From the NCBI GenBank assembly GCA_900758475.1, contig CAAERQ010000013.1, positions 1 to 64,000 on the forward strand: DNA of 64,000 nt. Reading direction: 5' to 3'. A program made the translations under genes and the position numbers. Below, piece after piece: positions 9,125-18,695 of this stretch (position 1 is the first letter of the stretch; every line of letters starts with the position of its first letter). The notes beneath the pieces are model-generated. The model was not told where the DNA came from. It saw nothing but the letters and a program-made list of their open reading frames with translations, and did no database searches. Origin of the DNA: an uncultured Collinsella sp. GTDB taxonomy: Bacteria; Actinomycetota; Coriobacteriia; Coriobacteriales; Coriobacteriaceae.

Positions 9125-10066
9125 TTAAGCCTTCAGGCTCAGGCCCATGGACTCAAGCTTGTCCTTCACTTCCTCGATCGACTTAACACCGAAGTTACGG
9201 ATGTTGAGCAGATCGTTCTCCGAGAACTCAACGAGCTGACGGACCGAGTGAATGCTGGCGCGCTTAAGGCAGTTGTAGGAACGGACGGAAAGGTCCAGAT
9301 CCTCGATCTGCTTGTCCAGCTCGGCGTTGTCGTTGGTGACCTCGGGAGCGAAGATCGAAGCCTCCTCCTCGACCTCGGGGGTCTCGGCAAGGTTCATAAA
9401 GGCAGCCATATGCTGGTTGATGATATTGGCAGCCTGGACCACGGCGTCGCGCGGGGCGATGGAGCCGTTGGTCTCGATCTCAAGGACAAGGCGGTCGTAG
9501 TCGGTGTGCTGACCGACACGGCAAGCCTCAACGAGCTTGGCGCAACGGGACACCGGCGAGTAAAGCGAGTCGACGTGGATCACACCGATGGGATCGTTGT
9601 CGCGCTTGTTAGCCTCGCCAGAGACATAGCCGCGGCCATAGCCGATGCGCATGCTCATGGTGAGATGGCCACCCTCGGTGAGCGTAGCGATGTGCTGCTC
9701 GGGGTTGACCAGCTCAAACTCGGACGGAATAAAGAAGTCCGCACCGGTGACCTCGCAGGGGCCGTCAACCGAAATGGTGGCGGTCGCCTCGTCGGTCGTG
9801 CCGAGAGCCCTGAAGACAAGACCCTTGACATTCAGGACGATGTCGGTGACATCCTCGACCATGTTAGGGATGGTCATGAACTCGTGCTGCGCGCCATCGA
9901 TCTGAATAGCCTCGACGGCGGCACCCTCGAGCGAGGACAGAAGAACGCGACGAAGGGAGTTACCCAGCGTATCGCCGTAGCCACGCTCGAGCGGCTCAAC
10001 GGAGACACGAGCAGACGTCTCGTTAATCTCTTCGACCTGAACCTGAGGCCTAATGAATTCTGACAT
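9125..10066 (-). CDS. rpoA: DNA-directed RNA polymerase subunit alpha
   Basis: Scaffold subunit of RNA polymerase. 313 residues: the N-terminal assembly domain (about 1-230, with LERGYGDTLGNSLRRVLLSS) and a C-terminal DNA-binding domain (about 245-313, with LDLSVRSYNCLKRASIHSV and NIRNFGVKSIEEVKDKL). A clear GGAGG ribosome site precedes the ATG. Canonical position between rpsD and rplQ. Confidence 0.98.
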   Translation of the reverse strand: MSEFIRPQVQVEEINETSARVSVEPLERGYGDTLGNSLRRVLLSSLEGAAVEAIQIDGAQHEFMTIPNMVEDVTDIVLNVKGLVFRALGTTDEATATISVDGPCEVTGADFFIPSEFELVNPEQHIATLTEGGHLTMSMRIGYGRGYVSGEANKRDNDPIGVIHVDSLYSPVSRCAKLVEACRVGQHTDYDRLVLEIETNGSIAPRDAVVQAANIINQHMAAFMNLAETPEVEEEASIFAPEVTNDNAELDKQIEDLDLSVRSYNCLKRASIHSVRQLVEFSENDLLNIRNFGVKSIEEVKDKLESMGLSLKA

Positions 10067-10098
10067 GTATTACCTCCAGCCTCAGCAGCCCGGATGGA

Positions 10099-10695
10099 CT
10101 ACTTAGAGTAGAGCTCGACGATGAGCTGCTCGTTGATATCACCGCTGATCTGCTCACGCGTCGGCAGAGCGAGCACGTTACCAGACAGCTTCTCGATATC
10201 GACCTCGAGCCAGCCAGGGACCTCGAAACGCTCGGAGGAAATCAGAGCCTCCTTGATGGGGAGGAGGTCACGGAACTTCTCGCCGACAGCGACGACGTCG
10301 CCGGCCTTGACGCGGTAGGACGGGATGTCCACGCGCTTGCCGTTCACGGTGAAGTGACCGTGACGGACGGACTGACGAGCCTCTTTGCGGGTGCGGGCGA
10401 AGCCAAGACGGAAGACGACGTTGTCGAGGCGAGACTCAAGGATGATCATGAGGTTCTCACCGGTGACGCCGTTCATCTTACGGGCCTTGTTGAAGTAGCC
10501 GTGGAACTGCTTCTCCAGAACGCCATAGATGAACTTGACCTTCTGCTTCTCGCGCAGCTGCATGCCGTACTCAGATTCCTTGCGACGGCGCTTGGGCTGA
10601 CGGATAGATTCCTTCTTGCTGCTATAACCGAGCTCAGCGGGATCGATCCCGAGCTGACGGCAGCGCTTAAGAACAGGAGTCCTGTCGATTGCCAT
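10099..10695 (-). CDS. rpsD: 30S ribosomal protein S4
   Basis: Primary 16S rRNA-binding assembly protein, 198 residues. The S4 RNA-binding fold is visible at about residues 88-150 (SRLDNVVFRLGFARTRKEAR, HGHFTVNGKRVDIPSYRVK). The N terminus lacks the four-cysteine zinc knuckle, so it is the C-minus form. Ribosome site AAAGGA precedes the ATG. Sits between rpsK and rpoA as in the Gram-positive alpha operon. Confidence 0.98.
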   Translation of the reverse strand: MAIDRTPVLKRCRQLGIDPAELGYSSKKESIRQPKRRRKESEYGMQLREKQKVKFIYGVLEKQFHGYFNKARKMNGVTGENLMIILESRLDNVVFRLGFARTRKEARQSVRHGHFTVNGKRVDIPSYRVKAGDVVAVGEKFRDLLPIKEALISSERFEVPGWLEVDIEKLSGNVLALPTREQISGDINEQLIVELYSK

Positions 10696-10714
10696 ATTGA
10701 TACGATCCTTTCAG

Positions 10715-11119
10715 TTACACGCGGCGACGCTTCTTGGGGCGGCAGCCGTTGTGCGGGATGGGGGTCTTGTCCTGGATGCTCGAGACCTCGAGGCCAGCAG
10801 CCTGGAGGGAGCGGATGGCGGTCTCACGACCGGAGCCGGGGCCCTTGACGAAGACGGAAACCTTCTTCATACCGTGCTCCATGGCCTGCTTGGCAGCAGC
10901 CTCGGCAGCCATCTGGGCAGCGAACGGCGTGGACTTACGGGAGCCCTTGAAGCCCACCTGGCCAGCCGACTTCCAGGAAATGACGTTGCCCTGGGGATCG
11001 GTGATCGAAACGATCGTGTTGTTGAACGTAGAACGAATGTGAGCCTGGCCCACGGAAATGTTCTTACGGTCCGCGCGCTTCAGACGGGCAGCGCGAACGT
11101 TCTTCTTAGCAGTAGCCAT
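10715..11119 (-). CDS. rpsK: 30S ribosomal protein S11
   Basis: Platform protein of the small subunit, 134 residues, ending in the conserved [11 protein letters not shown]. Contains [17 protein letters not shown] and [19 protein letters not shown] blocks. 14 bases after rpsM and 19 before rpsD. Confidence 0.98.
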   Translation of the reverse strand: MATAKKNVRAARLKRADRKNISVGQAHIRSTFNNTIVSITDPQGNVISWKSAGQVGFKGSRKSTPFAAQMAAEAAAKQAMEHGMKKVSVFVKGPGSGRETAIRSLQAAGLEVSSIQDKTPIPHNGCRPKKRRRV

Positions 11120-11133
11120 CTATCTAGCGCTCC

Positions 11134-11508
11134 TTATTTCTTCTTCTTAGCACCGATCTGACGCTTCGGGCCCTTGCGGGTACGAGCGTTAGTGTGGGTG
11201 CGCTGGCCGCGGACCGGGAGGCCCTTGCGGTGACGAAGGCCGCGGTTGCAGCCGATGTCCATAAGGCGCTTGACGTTCTGGTTGCGCTCACGGCGGAGGT
11301 CGCCCTCAACCATGATCTGGTTCTTGTCGATATAATCGCGGATGGCGTTAACCTCATCCTCGGTGAGGTCCTTAACGCGCGTATCCACGTTAACGTTGCA
11401 CTCGACGCAAATCTTCGTCGCAGTGGTGCGGCCGATGCCGTAAATGTAGGTCAGACCGATCTCAACGCGCTTCTCACGCGGGAGGTCGACACCATTAATA
11501 CGGGCCAA
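11134..11508 (-). CDS. rpsM: 30S ribosomal protein S13
   Basis: Small-subunit head protein contacting tRNA and 23S rRNA. 124 residues with [20 protein letters not shown], the [13 protein letters not shown] helix-hairpin-helix and a basic tail ([19 protein letters not shown]). Follows rpmJ by 14 bases. Confidence 0.98.
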   Translation of the reverse strand: MARINGVDLPREKRVEIGLTYIYGIGRTTATKICVECNVNVDTRVKDLTEDEVNAIRDYIDKNQIMVEGDLRRERNQNVKRLMDIGCNRGLRHRKGLPVRGQRTHTNARTRKGPKRQIGAKKKK

Positions 11509-11522
11509 CGTAGTCTCCTCTC

Positions 11523-11636
11523 TTAACCCTGACGCTGCTTATGACGGGGGTTCTCGCAAATGACGAGGACCTTGCCATGGCGCCTAATGATTTTGCACTT
11601 ATCGCACATCTTCTTGACCGAAGGACGTACCTTCAT
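11523..11636 (-). CDS. rpmJ: 50S ribosomal protein L36
   Basis: 37-residue protein read directly from the minus strand, beginning [20 protein letters not shown] and ending in RHKQRQG. The zinc ligands C11, C14, C27 and H32 are all present, so it is the zinc-binding form. The ATG lies next to a GAAAGGAAG ribosome site. Located between infA and rpsM, its usual position. Confidence 0.97.
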   Translation of the reverse strand: MKVRPSVKKMCDKCKIIRRHGKVLVICENPRHKQRQG

Positions 11637-11783
11637 CGTTCTTCCTTTCGGTAGCGCTCAAACTACTTCCCTACTATCTACTCGCCCAGCCGCAGGCGTT
11701 TAAAACTATGGCTGGTCTTCACACGCAAACCGACCGTAGGTTGAGCTAAGCCTGCAGTCGGAAAAGAGCGTGTATGTGTGTCG

Positions 11784-12002
11784 CTATTTATAGCGATAGG
11801 TGATGCGACCGCGGGTCAGGTCGTACGGGGAAAGCTCCACGACAACCCTGTCACCGGGGAGAATGCGGATGTAATTCATTCGGATCTTGCCAGAAATGTT
11901 GCACAGAACCGAATGACCGTTCTCGAGCTCAACCTTAAACATGGCGTTGGGCAGCGGCTCCTTTACCGTACCCTCGAGCTCAATTGCGTCTTCCTTCTTC
12001 AC
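11784..12002 (-). CDS. infA: Translation initiation factor IF-1
   Basis: 72-residue OB-fold initiation factor that binds the 30S A site. Contains [32 protein letters not shown] and [23 protein letters not shown] start at 12002 gives the exact family length and an MVKKED start; an in-frame TTG two codons earlier is possible. A good sigma-70-type promoter lies about 40 bases upstream, so infA can be expressed separately from map. About 147 bases separate it from rpmJ, more than elsewhere in this operon. Confidence 0.95.
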   Translation of the reverse strand: MKKEDAIELEGTVKEPLPNAMFKVELENGHSVLCNISGKIRMNYIRILPGDRVVVELSPYDLTRGRITYRYK

Positions 12003-12041
12003 AAGCAATCATCTTTCTCTAGAAAACGACAGCGATTGAGT

Positions 12042-12070
12042 ATTCTACAATACGCGTGCACGTATCGTAA
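12042..12070 (-). promoter_or_regulatory. Promoter-like sequence of infA
   Basis: On the minus strand TTACGA (12065-12070), a 17-base spacer and TAGAAT (12042-12047), about 40 bases upstream of infA. It lies in the 145-base gap between map and infA. Confidence 0.55.
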
Positions 12071-12147
12071 TATCTTCGTAATGGCTCCACAACTAAGTGA
12101 AACTTGTTACTTTGAAATGTAAATGCCGACAAAATTGAACGCGGCCT

Positions 12148-12936
12148 CTACATCTCGCCGCCTTGCAAGGAGCACCAAGCGCCTTGCGCGTCGGTGGTGA
12201 GAATCGCCGGACCGTCATCGGTGATGGCGACGGTGTTCTCATAGTGCGCGGCGGGCAGGTGGTCGTTGGTCGTGACGATCCAACCATCGGAGCCCGTGCT
12301 CACATGATTGGATCCCATCGTGACCATCGGCTCGATGGCAATGACCATACCGGCCTGGAGACGAACGCCCCTCCCCTTCTTTCCATAATTTGGAACGTTG
12401 GGGTCCTCGTGCATCACATGGCCAATACCGTGCCCCACATAATCGCGAAGCACGCCATAGCCGTGAGACTCGGCGAGAGACTGGACGGCATAACCAATGT
12501 CCCCAATATGGTTACCGGGAACAGCCTGCTCGATGGCAGCCTTAAGGCAATCGCGCGTAACCTCGCACAGGGCCTTGGCCTCGGGCGTGGGGGTACCGAC
12601 GAAAAACGTCCAAGCGTTATCGCCGACCCAACCGTCAACAACGGCTCCCGTATCGATGGAGATGATATCCCCATCGCGCAGGATCATGTCGGGATTGGGA
12701 ATACCGTGCACCACGGCATCGTTAATCGATGCGCAAATGGTCCCCGGAAACCCGCCGTAACCCTTAAAGGCCGGGGTGCCACCATGCATGCGGATAATCT
12801 GCTCCGCAAGCTGATCGAGCTCAAAGGTCGAAACACCAGGGCGAACCATGGCTCCAACGTGGCGGAGCGCCATCTTAGATAGCGCTCCTGCCTTCTTCAT
12901 CTGCTCGATTTGCGTTGCAGACTTAATCTTGATCAT
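12148..12936 (-). CDS. map: Type I methionine aminopeptidase
   Basis: Removes the initiator methionine from nascent proteins. 262 residues. The metal ligands of the pita-bread fold are visible: Asp in SIDTGAVVDGW, Asp in VGDNAW, His in GHGIGHVMHEDP, Glu in IAIEPM and the last Glu in ENTVAITDDG. Its ATG overlaps the adk stop codon as ATGA, indicating translational coupling. It lacks the N-terminal SH3-binding extension of type Ic enzymes. Confidence 0.97.
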   Translation of the reverse strand: MIKIKSATQIEQMKKAGALSKMALRHVGAMVRPGVSTFELDQLAEQIIRMHGGTPAFKGYGGFPGTICASINDAVVHGIPNPDMILRDGDIISIDTGAVVDGWVGDNAWTFFVGTPTPEAKALCEVTRDCLKAAIEQAVPGNHIGDIGYAVQSLAESHGYGVLRDYVGHGIGHVMHEDPNVPNYGKKGRGVRLQAGMVIAIEPMVTMGSNHVSTGSDGWIVTTNDHLPAAHYENTVAITDDGPAILTTDAQGAWCSLQGGEM

Positions 12937-13559
12937 AGACCGAGAGCCTCTTTGACATCCCCGTACACGGTCTCGCGAGCCTGGTCACCGTTGACCGACT
13001 TGAGCAGACCCTGGCCACGATAGTAGTCGACGAGCGGGCTCGTGGACTTCTCGTAGACGTCGAGACGGTTCTTAATGGTCTCGGGCTTGTCGTCGTCGCG
13101 CTGATACATCTCGCCACCACACTTGGGGCAGGTAGCATCGGCAGCGGTGCCGGTGTAACCGCAGGCGCGGCAGGTGCGACGCGAAGACAGACGGTCGATG
13201 ATGACCTCGGGGGCCACGTCGACCAGAAGGGCGCAGTCAATCTCGCGACCCATGGCGGAGAGCTCGGAATCGAGCGTCACAGCCTGGGCGGTGTTGCGCG
13301 GGAAGCCATCGAGGATGAAGCCCTGCTGGGCGTCATCGGCGGCAAGGCGCTCCTTGACAAGGTCGATCACGAGCTGGTCGGGAACGAGCTCGCCGGCGTC
13401 CATGTACTTCTTAGCCTGAATACCAAGCTCGGTGCCACCCTTGACGGCAGCACGCAGCAGGTCGCCCGTGGAAATGTGAGCGACGCCGAACTCGGCGACG
13501 AGCTCCTGTGCGACGGTGCCCTTACCGGCACCCGGAGCTCCGAGCAATACGAGGTTCAT
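12933..13559 (-). CDS. adk: Adenylate kinase
   Basis: Interconverts ATP, ADP and AMP. 208 residues with the P-loop GAPGAGKGT (about residues 7-15), ISTGDLLRAA AMP site and GFPRNTAQA. The LID domain has four cysteines (TCRACGY and TCPKCGG), so it is the zinc-bearing long form. The ATG at 13559 has AGAGGAGG 7 bases upstream. It sits between secY and map and shares an ATGA overlap with map. Confidence 0.97.
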   Translation of the reverse strand: MNLVLLGAPGAGKGTVAQELVAEFGVAHISTGDLLRAAVKGGTELGIQAKKYMDAGELVPDQLVIDLVKERLAADDAQQGFILDGFPRNTAQAVTLDSELSAMGREIDCALLVDVAPEVIIDRLSSRRTCRACGYTGTAADATCPKCGGEMYQRDDDKPETIKNRLDVYEKSTSPLVDYYRGQGLLKSVNGDQARETVYGDVKEALGL

Positions 13560-13577
13560 GAGCAATCCTCCTCTAGC

Positions 13578-14864
13578 CTATTTAAAGAATCCATCGTAAT
13601 CATACATCTTGATCTGGCCTTCGAGCTTATCGACCGTGTCGAGCACGACGCCGACCATGATGAGGATGGACGTGCCGCCAAATGCCTGGATCAGATGGTT
13701 ACCCGTGAAAGAGAAGATGATCGAAGGCACGATGGCGATGAGCGCCAAAAAGACAGCGCTGGGAAGCGTAATCTTGTTGAGCGCGTTCTTGATGTAGGCC
13801 GCGGTAGCCCTGCCCGGACGGACGCCCGGAATAAAGCCGCCCTGCTTCTTAAGGTTGTCGGCCGTGTCATCGGGGTTGAACACCATGGAGGTGTAGAAGT
13901 ACGCGAAGAATACGATGAGGACAACATTAAGCACCCAGTTGAGCCAACCGGTCGAAAGCGCAGAGGCAACTGCCTGAATCCAGCCGATACCGGGGAAGAA
14001 CACGGCAATCTGGGCCGGGAAGTACAGCAGCGCCGAAGCGAAGATGATCGGCACGACGCCCGCGGTGTTGACCTTGATGGGCAAGTAGGTGGTCTGGCCA
14101 CCCATCATGCGACGGCCCACGACGCGCTTGGCGTAGGAGACCGGGATGCGGCGCTGGCCGCGCTCAAGGAAAACGATCAGCGGAATAACCAGCAGGATGA
14201 TGGCGCAGATGATCACCATGGTGATGATGCCACCGGCGTTACCCTCGGTGCTGGAGAAAATCGCCTGCGGAAGACCGGCCATGATGTTAGCGAAGATGAT
14301 CAGCGACATGCCATTGCCGATACCGCGCTGGGTGATGAGCTCACCAATCCACATGATCAGCATGGCGCCCGCGGTGAGCGTACCGACGATCATGAGGTCA
14401 AAGATGATCTCGGGAGCGCCGGCGCCATTAAAGCTGATGCCGAAGCTCTTAAAGAGGAAGAGGTAACCCACGGAGTTGAGGATTGCCAGAGCCAAGGTAA
14501 GGTAACGCGAATACTGCGTAATCTTGGTCTGACCGACCTCGCCCTCGCGGGCAAGCTCATGCAGGGAAGGCACGACGGCCTGGAGCATCTGGAGGATGAT
14601 CGAGCTCGTGATGTACGGCATGATGCCCAAAGAGAACACCGAGACATAGCTCAACGCGCCACCAGAGAAAAGATTCAGGAGGGCCATAGCACCTGCGGCG
14701 ACCGAGTTGCTCCCGGTCGAGAAAAGGCCCAGCATCCCCTGGAAGGGAATGCCGGGCACAGGAACGTGCGCACCAATGCGGTACACGACGAGCATAGCTA
14801 TGGTAAAAAGAATCTTTTCGCGCAGTTCTTTGATGCGGAAAGCATTCTTAAGACCATTTAGCAC
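13578..14864 (-). CDS. secY: Preprotein translocase subunit SecY
   Basis: Channel subunit of the Sec translocon, 428 residues with ten hydrophobic helices. Starts [20 protein letters not shown] and contains VPVPGI, the [16 protein letters not shown] cytoplasmic loop and [15 protein letters not shown] near the C terminus. GTG start overlapping the end of rplO by 7 bases, so translation is probably coupled. Confidence 0.98.
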   Translation of the reverse strand: MLNGLKNAFRIKELREKILFTIAMLVVYRIGAHVPVPGIPFQGMLGLFSTGSNSVAAGAMALLNLFSGGALSYVSVFSLGIMPYITSSIILQMLQAVVPSLHELAREGEVGQTKITQYSRYLTLALAILNSVGYLFLFKSFGISFNGAGAPEIIFDLMIVGTLTAGAMLIMWIGELITQRGIGNGMSLIIFANIMAGLPQAIFSSTEGNAGGIITMVIICAIILLVIPLIVFLERGQRRIPVSYAKRVVGRRMMGGQTTYLPIKVNTAGVVPIIFASALLYFPAQIAVFFPGIGWIQAVASALSTGWLNWVLNVVLIVFFAYFYTSMVFNPDDTADNLKKQGGFIPGVRPGRATAAYIKNALNKITLPSAVFLALIAIVPSIIFSFTGNHLIQAFGGTSILIMVGVVLDTVDKLEGQIKMYDYDGFFK

Positions 14865-15307
14865 GGCAGCTCGACCTTTCCGCCGGCGGCCTCGATCTTG
14901 GCCTGCGCGGAAACGCTGACCTTGTCGACCTTGACCGTGAACTTCTTGGTGAGCTCACCATTGCCGAGCACCTTGACGGGCTCGAACTCGCTCTTGGTGA
15001 TGCGAGCGGCCTTAAGAGCGGCACCGTCGATCACAGCGCCGTCCTCGAACTTACGCTCGAGACGCTCGACGTTGACAGCGGTGTACTCGATACGACGGGG
15101 GTTGCGGAAGCCCGGAAGCTTGGGCAGGCGCATAGCCAGCGGAGTCTGGCCACCCTCGAAGCCGGCACCCTTGGTGCCACCAGAGCGAGAGCCCTGGCCC
15201 TTCTGGCCGCGGCCAGAAGTGGTGCCGTGACCCGAAGAATTGCCACGGCCGACGCGCTTGCGGTTCTTGGTGGAACCGGGCGCGGGAGTAAGATCGTGAA
15301 GCTGCAT
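14858..15307 (-). CDS. rplO: 50S ribosomal protein L15
   Basis: Late-assembly large-subunit protein, 149 residues. The glycine- and arginine-rich N terminus ([32 protein letters not shown]) is typical. Overlaps secY by 7 bases; 3 bases after rpmD. Confidence 0.98.
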   Translation of the reverse strand: MQLHDLTPAPGSTKNRKRVGRGNSSGHGTTSGRGQKGQGSRSGGTKGAGFEGGQTPLAMRLPKLPGFRNPRRIEYTAVNVERLERKFEDGAVIDGAALKAARITKSEFEPVKVLGNGELTKKFTVKVDKVSVSAQAKIEAAGGKVELPC

Positions 15308-15310
15308 TTG

Positions 15311-15493
15311 CTACTCCTCTACAATCTCGACAAGGTGCTTGACCTTGAAGATCATGCCGCGGACGGACTCGTTGTCAGCAATCTCGCGAACCTCGCGGAT
15401 CCTGTGGAGACCGAGGGCACGGACAGTACGGACCTGGTCCTGCTTGCAACCATTGGTGCTGCGGACCTGCTTGATCTTGATGGTGTCAGCCAT
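15311..15493 (-). CDS. rpmD: 50S ribosomal protein L30
   Basis: 60-residue bacterial-type L30 with IKIKQVRSTNGCKQDQVRTV and ALGLHRIREVREIADNESVR. Two bases separate it from rpsE; the canonical rpsE-rpmD-rplO order is kept. Confidence 0.97.
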   Translation of the reverse strand: MADTIKIKQVRSTNGCKQDQVRTVRALGLHRIREVREIADNESVRGMIFKVKHLVEIVEE

Positions 15494-15495
15494 GC

Positions 15496-16020
15496 TTAGT
15501 TCTCCTTACCGACGAACATCTCGGAGACCGTCAGGCCACGGCGAGCCGCGACGTCCTCAGGGCTGGAGAGCTCCTTGAGGCCCTCGACGGCAGCCTTGAT
15601 GATGTTGAGGCCGTTGTCGGTACCGAGGGACTTGGACAGGACGTTCTTGATGCCAGCAAGCTCGAAGAGGGGGCGCACAGCGCCGCCGGCGATAACGCCG
15701 GTACCCTCGACAGCGGGCTTGATGATGATGCGGCCGGCACCAAAGTGACCGAGAACCTCGTGCGGGATGGTGCCCTGATCGGTCACCGGCACGTGGAACA
15801 TGTTCTTCTTGGCATCGAGAGACGCCTTGGAGATGGCCAGGGGCACCTCAGCGGACTTGCCCATGCCAACGCCGACGTTGCCCTTGCCGTCGCCAACGAC
15901 GACGAGAGCGACGAGGCTCATGCGACGACCACCCTTGACGGTCTTCGACACGCGGTTGATGTAAACGACGCGCTCCTCGAACTCGGAGGCCTCGCGCTGC
16001 TGCTTCTGATTACGAGCCAT
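15496..16020 (-). CDS. rpsE: 30S ribosomal protein S5
   Basis: Small-subunit protein involved in decoding fidelity, 174 residues. Shows the double-stranded-RNA-binding domain ([38 protein letters not shown]) and the C-terminal domain ([20 protein letters not shown]). Confidence 0.98.
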   Translation of the reverse strand: MARNQKQQREASEFEERVVYINRVSKTVKGGRRMSLVALVVVGDGKGNVGVGMGKSAEVPLAISKASLDAKKNMFHVPVTDQGTIPHEVLGHFGAGRIIIKPAVEGTGVIAGGAVRPLFELAGIKNVLSKSLGTDNGLNIIKAAVEGLKELSSPEDVAARRGLTVSEMFVGKEN

Positions 16021-16034
16021 GTGCTACATACCTC

Positions 16035-16403
16035 CTAGAACTCGAGACCGGCGGCACGAGCACCGTCGGCGAGGGCCTTGACGCGGCCATGGTAGATACG
16101 GCCACCGCGATCGAAGGCGACCTTGGTGATGCCGGCCTCGATGGCGCGCTTGCCAACGAGCTGACCGACCTTCTCCGCAGCCTCCTTGTTCGAGGTGTGG
16201 GTGCCCTTGAACTCGGCCTCGAGGGTCGAGGCAGAGACGAGCGTCAGGCTGGAGCCCTTGCTGTCGTCGATGATCTGGGCATAGATGTTGGCGTTAGTAC
16301 GGGTCACGCGAAGACGCGGACGCTCGGCGGTACCCGAGACCTTGCCGCGAACACGACGCTGACGACGCTTGAGGCCTTCCAGCTTCGCCTTATGCTTGTT
16401 CAT
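16035..16403 (-). CDS. rplR: 50S ribosomal protein L18
   Basis: 5S rRNA-binding protein, 122 residues, with [20 protein letters not shown] and [21 protein letters not shown] hairpin (CCAGCACC/GGTGCTGG, 16431-16452) occupies the gap to rplF. Confidence 0.98.
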   Translation of the reverse strand: MNKHKAKLEGLKRRQRRVRGKVSGTAERPRLRVTRTNANIYAQIIDDSKGSSLTLVSASTLEAEFKGTHTSNKEAAEKVGQLVGKRAIEAGITKVAFDRGGRIYHGRVKALADGARAAGLEF

Positions 16404-16430
16404 ACGTAAACTCCTAAAAAGGTTGATCTT

Positions 16431-16452
16431 GCCAGCACCTGACGGGGTGCTG
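16431..16452 (-). repeat. Intercistronic hairpin between rplF and rplR
   Basis: CCAGCACC and GGTGCTGG pair across a 6-base loop in the 75-base gap. No T tract follows, so it is more likely an RNA stability or processing element than a terminator. Confidence 0.55.
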
Positions 16453-16478
16453 GTCTTATGCGAGTGAGTCGGTTACGA

Positions 16479-17015
16479 CTACTTGGCGGCCTTACCCAGC
16501 TTGCGGCGGATGTGCTCGCCAACATAGTGGATACCCTTGCCCTTGTAAGGCTCAGGAGGACGATGACCGCGGATCTCAGCGGCGATCTGACCGACCTGCT
16601 GCTTGTTGATACCCTTGACGTTCACGTGGGTGTTGTCGGGAACCTCGAAGGTGATGCCCTCGGGAGCCTCGACGATCACGGGGTGCGAGAAGCCCAGGGA
16701 GAACTCGAGGTTCTTGCCCTTCTGCTGCACGCGGTAACCGACGCCGGCGAGCTCGAGCTTCTTCTCGAAGCCCTCGGAAACGCCAACAACCATGTTGTGG
16801 ATGAGGGCGCGGGTGAGGCCGTGGCGGGCACGGGTCTCACGCTCGTCGTCGGGACGGGAAACGGTGAGGACGTTGTCCTCGACGTTGATAGCGAGCTTCT
16901 CAAAGACATCGAGCTCGAGCTGGCCCTTGGGGCCCTTGACGACAACGTTGTTGCCGTTGACTGCCACTTCGACTCCGGCGGGAATCTGGACAGGCTTATT
17001 ACCGATACGAGACAC
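16479..17015 (-). CDS. rplF: 50S ribosomal protein L6
   Basis: 178-residue large-subunit protein with two similar domains. Starts [17 protein letters not shown] and ends with the conserved [16 protein letters not shown] segment (here [18 protein letters not shown]). Confidence 0.98.
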   Translation of the reverse strand: MSRIGNKPVQIPAGVEVAVNGNNVVVKGPKGQLELDVFEKLAINVEDNVLTVSRPDDERETRARHGLTRALIHNMVVGVSEGFEKKLELAGVGYRVQQKGKNLEFSLGFSHPVIVEAPEGITFEVPDNTHVNVKGINKQQVGQIAAEIRGHRPPEPYKGKGIHYVGEHIRRKLGKAAK

Positions 17016-17048
17016 GGTGATCTCCTTTCCTTCTACCTACCGAGCGAA

Positions 17049-17447
17049 TTACCAGACGTAAGCGATGATCTCGCCGCCGACGTTGTGCTTGCGAGCATCG
17101 CGGTCGGTCATAACGCCATGGCTGGTGGAAATAATGGCGGTACCAAGGCCACCGCGGACGCGGGGCATGTCGGCAACGCCGGTGTACTTACGCAGGCCCG
17201 GCTTGGAAATGCGGCGGATGCCGTTGATGACCTTAGCCTTCTTGGGACCATACTTAAGCGTGATGTGCAGAGTCTTCTGGGGCACGGTGTCCTCGACATC
17301 GTAGCCCTCGATGTAGCCCTCCTCGTGCAGAACACGAGCGATCTCGACGAGCTTCTTGCTGCTCGGCATGGAGACCGTGGCCTTGTTCACAGAGTTAGCG
17401 TTACGGATGCGCGTAAGCATATCTGCGATCGGGTCTGTAAGGTTCAT
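17049..17447 (-). CDS. rpsH: 30S ribosomal protein S8
   Basis: 132-residue central-domain assembly protein; in E. coli it also represses the spc operon. Starts [20 protein letters not shown] and contains [21 protein letters not shown] 119-base gap with a perfect 8-bp hairpin separates it from rpsN. Confidence 0.98.
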   Translation of the reverse strand: MNLTDPIADMLTRIRNANSVNKATVSMPSSKKLVEIARVLHEEGYIEGYDVEDTVPQKTLHITLKYGPKKAKVINGIRRISKPGLRKYTGVADMPRVRGGLGTAIISTSHGVMTDRDARKHNVGGEIIAYVW

Positions 17448-17488
17448 ACAGATTCTCCTTCGTTCTTGATGAACACGTGCTCTTGGTT

Positions 17489-17511
17489 CTTTGCCGCCCT
17501 TAACGGCAAAG
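17489..17511 (-). repeat. Intercistronic hairpin between rpsN and rpsH
   Basis: CTTTGCCG (17489-17496) and CGGCAAAG (17504-17511) pair perfectly around a 7-base loop in the 119-base gap. It could be a processing site or a ribosomal-protein binding site; no T tract follows. Confidence 0.55.
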
Positions 17512-17566
17512 CCTAACTAGCGCGTTTTCCCTGTTCCAAACGGATGCTTGAAACGCTGGTAGTGAC

Positions 17567-17752
17567 TTACCAGCTGGCCTTCTTAACGCCGGGAAGCTCG
17601 CCCTTGAGTGCAAGCTCACGGAAGCAGACACGGCACAGGCCGAACTTGCGGTACACAGAGTGCGGACGGCCGCAGCGCTGGCAGCGCGTGTACTCACGAG
17701 TAGAGAACTTCTGCTTGCGATTGCACTTGACGATCATCGATGTCTTAGCCAC
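17567..17752 (-). CDS. rpsN: 30S ribosomal protein S14 type Z
   Basis: 61-residue zinc-binding S14 with C24, C27, C40 and C43 ([11 protein letters not shown] and [10 protein letters not shown]). The short zinc form is common in Gram-positives. Located between rplE and rpsH as expected. Also called rpsZ. Confidence 0.97.
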   Translation of the reverse strand: MAKTSMIVKCNRKQKFSTREYTRCQRCGRPHSVYRKFGLCRVCFRELALKGELPGVKKASW

Positions 17753-17786
17753 TTATATCCTCCTCACATAGAGTATTGTTCGCCCC

Positions 17787-17816
17787 AAGCGCCGCCCCCT
17801 TGTGGGAACGGCGCTT
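17787..17816 (-). repeat. Intercistronic hairpin between rplE and rpsN
   Basis: AAGCGCCG and CGGCGCTT pair across a 14-base loop in the 79-base gap. No T tract. Confidence 0.5.
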
Positions 17817-17831
17817 ATAGGGCAGGTGAAC

Positions 17832-18389
17832 CTATTTCTTGAACGGGAAACCGAAGGCGTCCAGAAGGGCCTTGGCCTCCTCATCGGTGTTGGCGGTGGT
17901 CACGAAAGTGATGTCCATACCACGCTGGTGATCGACGGAGTCGAAGTCGATCTCGGGGAAGATGAGCTGCTCGGTGACGCCCATGGAGAAGTTACCACGG
18001 CCGTCGAAGCTCTTGGCGGAGATGCCGCGGAAGTCGCGGATACGGGGGATCGCGACGGAGGTCAGACGATCGAAGAACTCCCACATACGGTCGCCACGCA
18101 GGGTAACCTTGCAGCCGATCGGCATACCAGCGCGCAGGCGGAAGGTAGCGATGGACTTGCGGGCACGGGTGATCATCGGCTGCTGGCCGGTGATGGCGCG
18201 CAGGTCGCGCACGGCACCGTCGATGGCCTTGGAATCGGTAGCGGCCTCGCCGACACCCATGTTCACGACGATCTTCTCAAACTTGGGGATCATCATGACG
18301 TTCTCGTACTGGAACTTGTCCTGAAGCTGCTGCTTGACCTCGTTGTTGTACTTGGTCTTCAGACGCGGCACATACTTCTCTTCTGCCAT
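17832..18389 (-). CDS. rplE: 50S ribosomal protein L5
   Basis: 5S rRNA-binding protein of 185 residues with [29 protein letters not shown] and [19 protein letters not shown]. In most bacteria it directly follows rplX. Here no ribosomal gene lies upstream: it is the first gene of a unit with its own promoter-like sequence and a leader of about 130 bases, while rplX lies 34.5 kb away. AGAAGGAG precedes the ATG. Confidence 0.98.
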   Translation of the reverse strand: MAEEKYVPRLKTKYNNEVKQQLQDKFQYENVMMIPKFEKIVVNMGVGEAATDSKAIDGAVRDLRAITGQQPMITRARKSIATFRLRAGMPIGCKVTLRGDRMWEFFDRLTSVAIPRIRDFRGISAKSFDGRGNFSMGVTEQLIFPEIDFDSVDHQRGMDITFVTTANTDEEAKALLDAFGFPFKK

Positions 18390-18526
18390 TGTTCACTCCT
18401 TCTTGGGGTTTTAAGCACGGGGCGTGGCCACGGTGGGTTGTCCTCGTGCCTCCTGGCTGCATCCGCGCCGCTCATGGCATTTCGCGGTTTGGACTCGACG
18501 CAGCAGGAGCCGACAAAACAATCGGT

Positions 18527-18555
18527 ACTATACGCGCATTGGGTGTGTATTTCCA
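18527..18555 (-). promoter_or_regulatory. Promoter-like sequence of the rplE unit
   Basis: On the minus strand TGGAAA (18550-18555), a 17-base spacer and TATAGT (18527-18532). The predicted leader to the rplE start is about 130 bases. The rest of the 306-base gap before the permease gene holds the long palindrome at 18617-18683 and nothing else recognised. Confidence 0.5.
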
Positions 18556-18616
18556 GAAAAACCTCGTCTGCCTGCACAACTCCACAACTCCCCCGCACAA
18601 ATGGATCCCAAAAAGC

Positions 18617-18683
18617 AGTTGCGGTGAAATAGGGACTGTTTGATGGCTTAACAGGCTTAAACAGTCCCTATTTCACCGCAACT
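18617..18683. repeat. Long palindromic element, copy 1
   Basis: A perfect 25-bp inverted repeat (18617-18641 and 18659-18683) with a 17-base loop. The outer part of the stem (AGTTGCGGTGAAATAG) is shared with a second element at 22847-22913, while the inner stem differs (GGGACTGTTT here). It lies 13 bases past the stop codon of the permease gene and about 60 bases upstream of the rplE promoter-like site, so it may also stop transcription. Confidence 0.85.
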
Positions 18684-18695
18684 TATATATGGGCG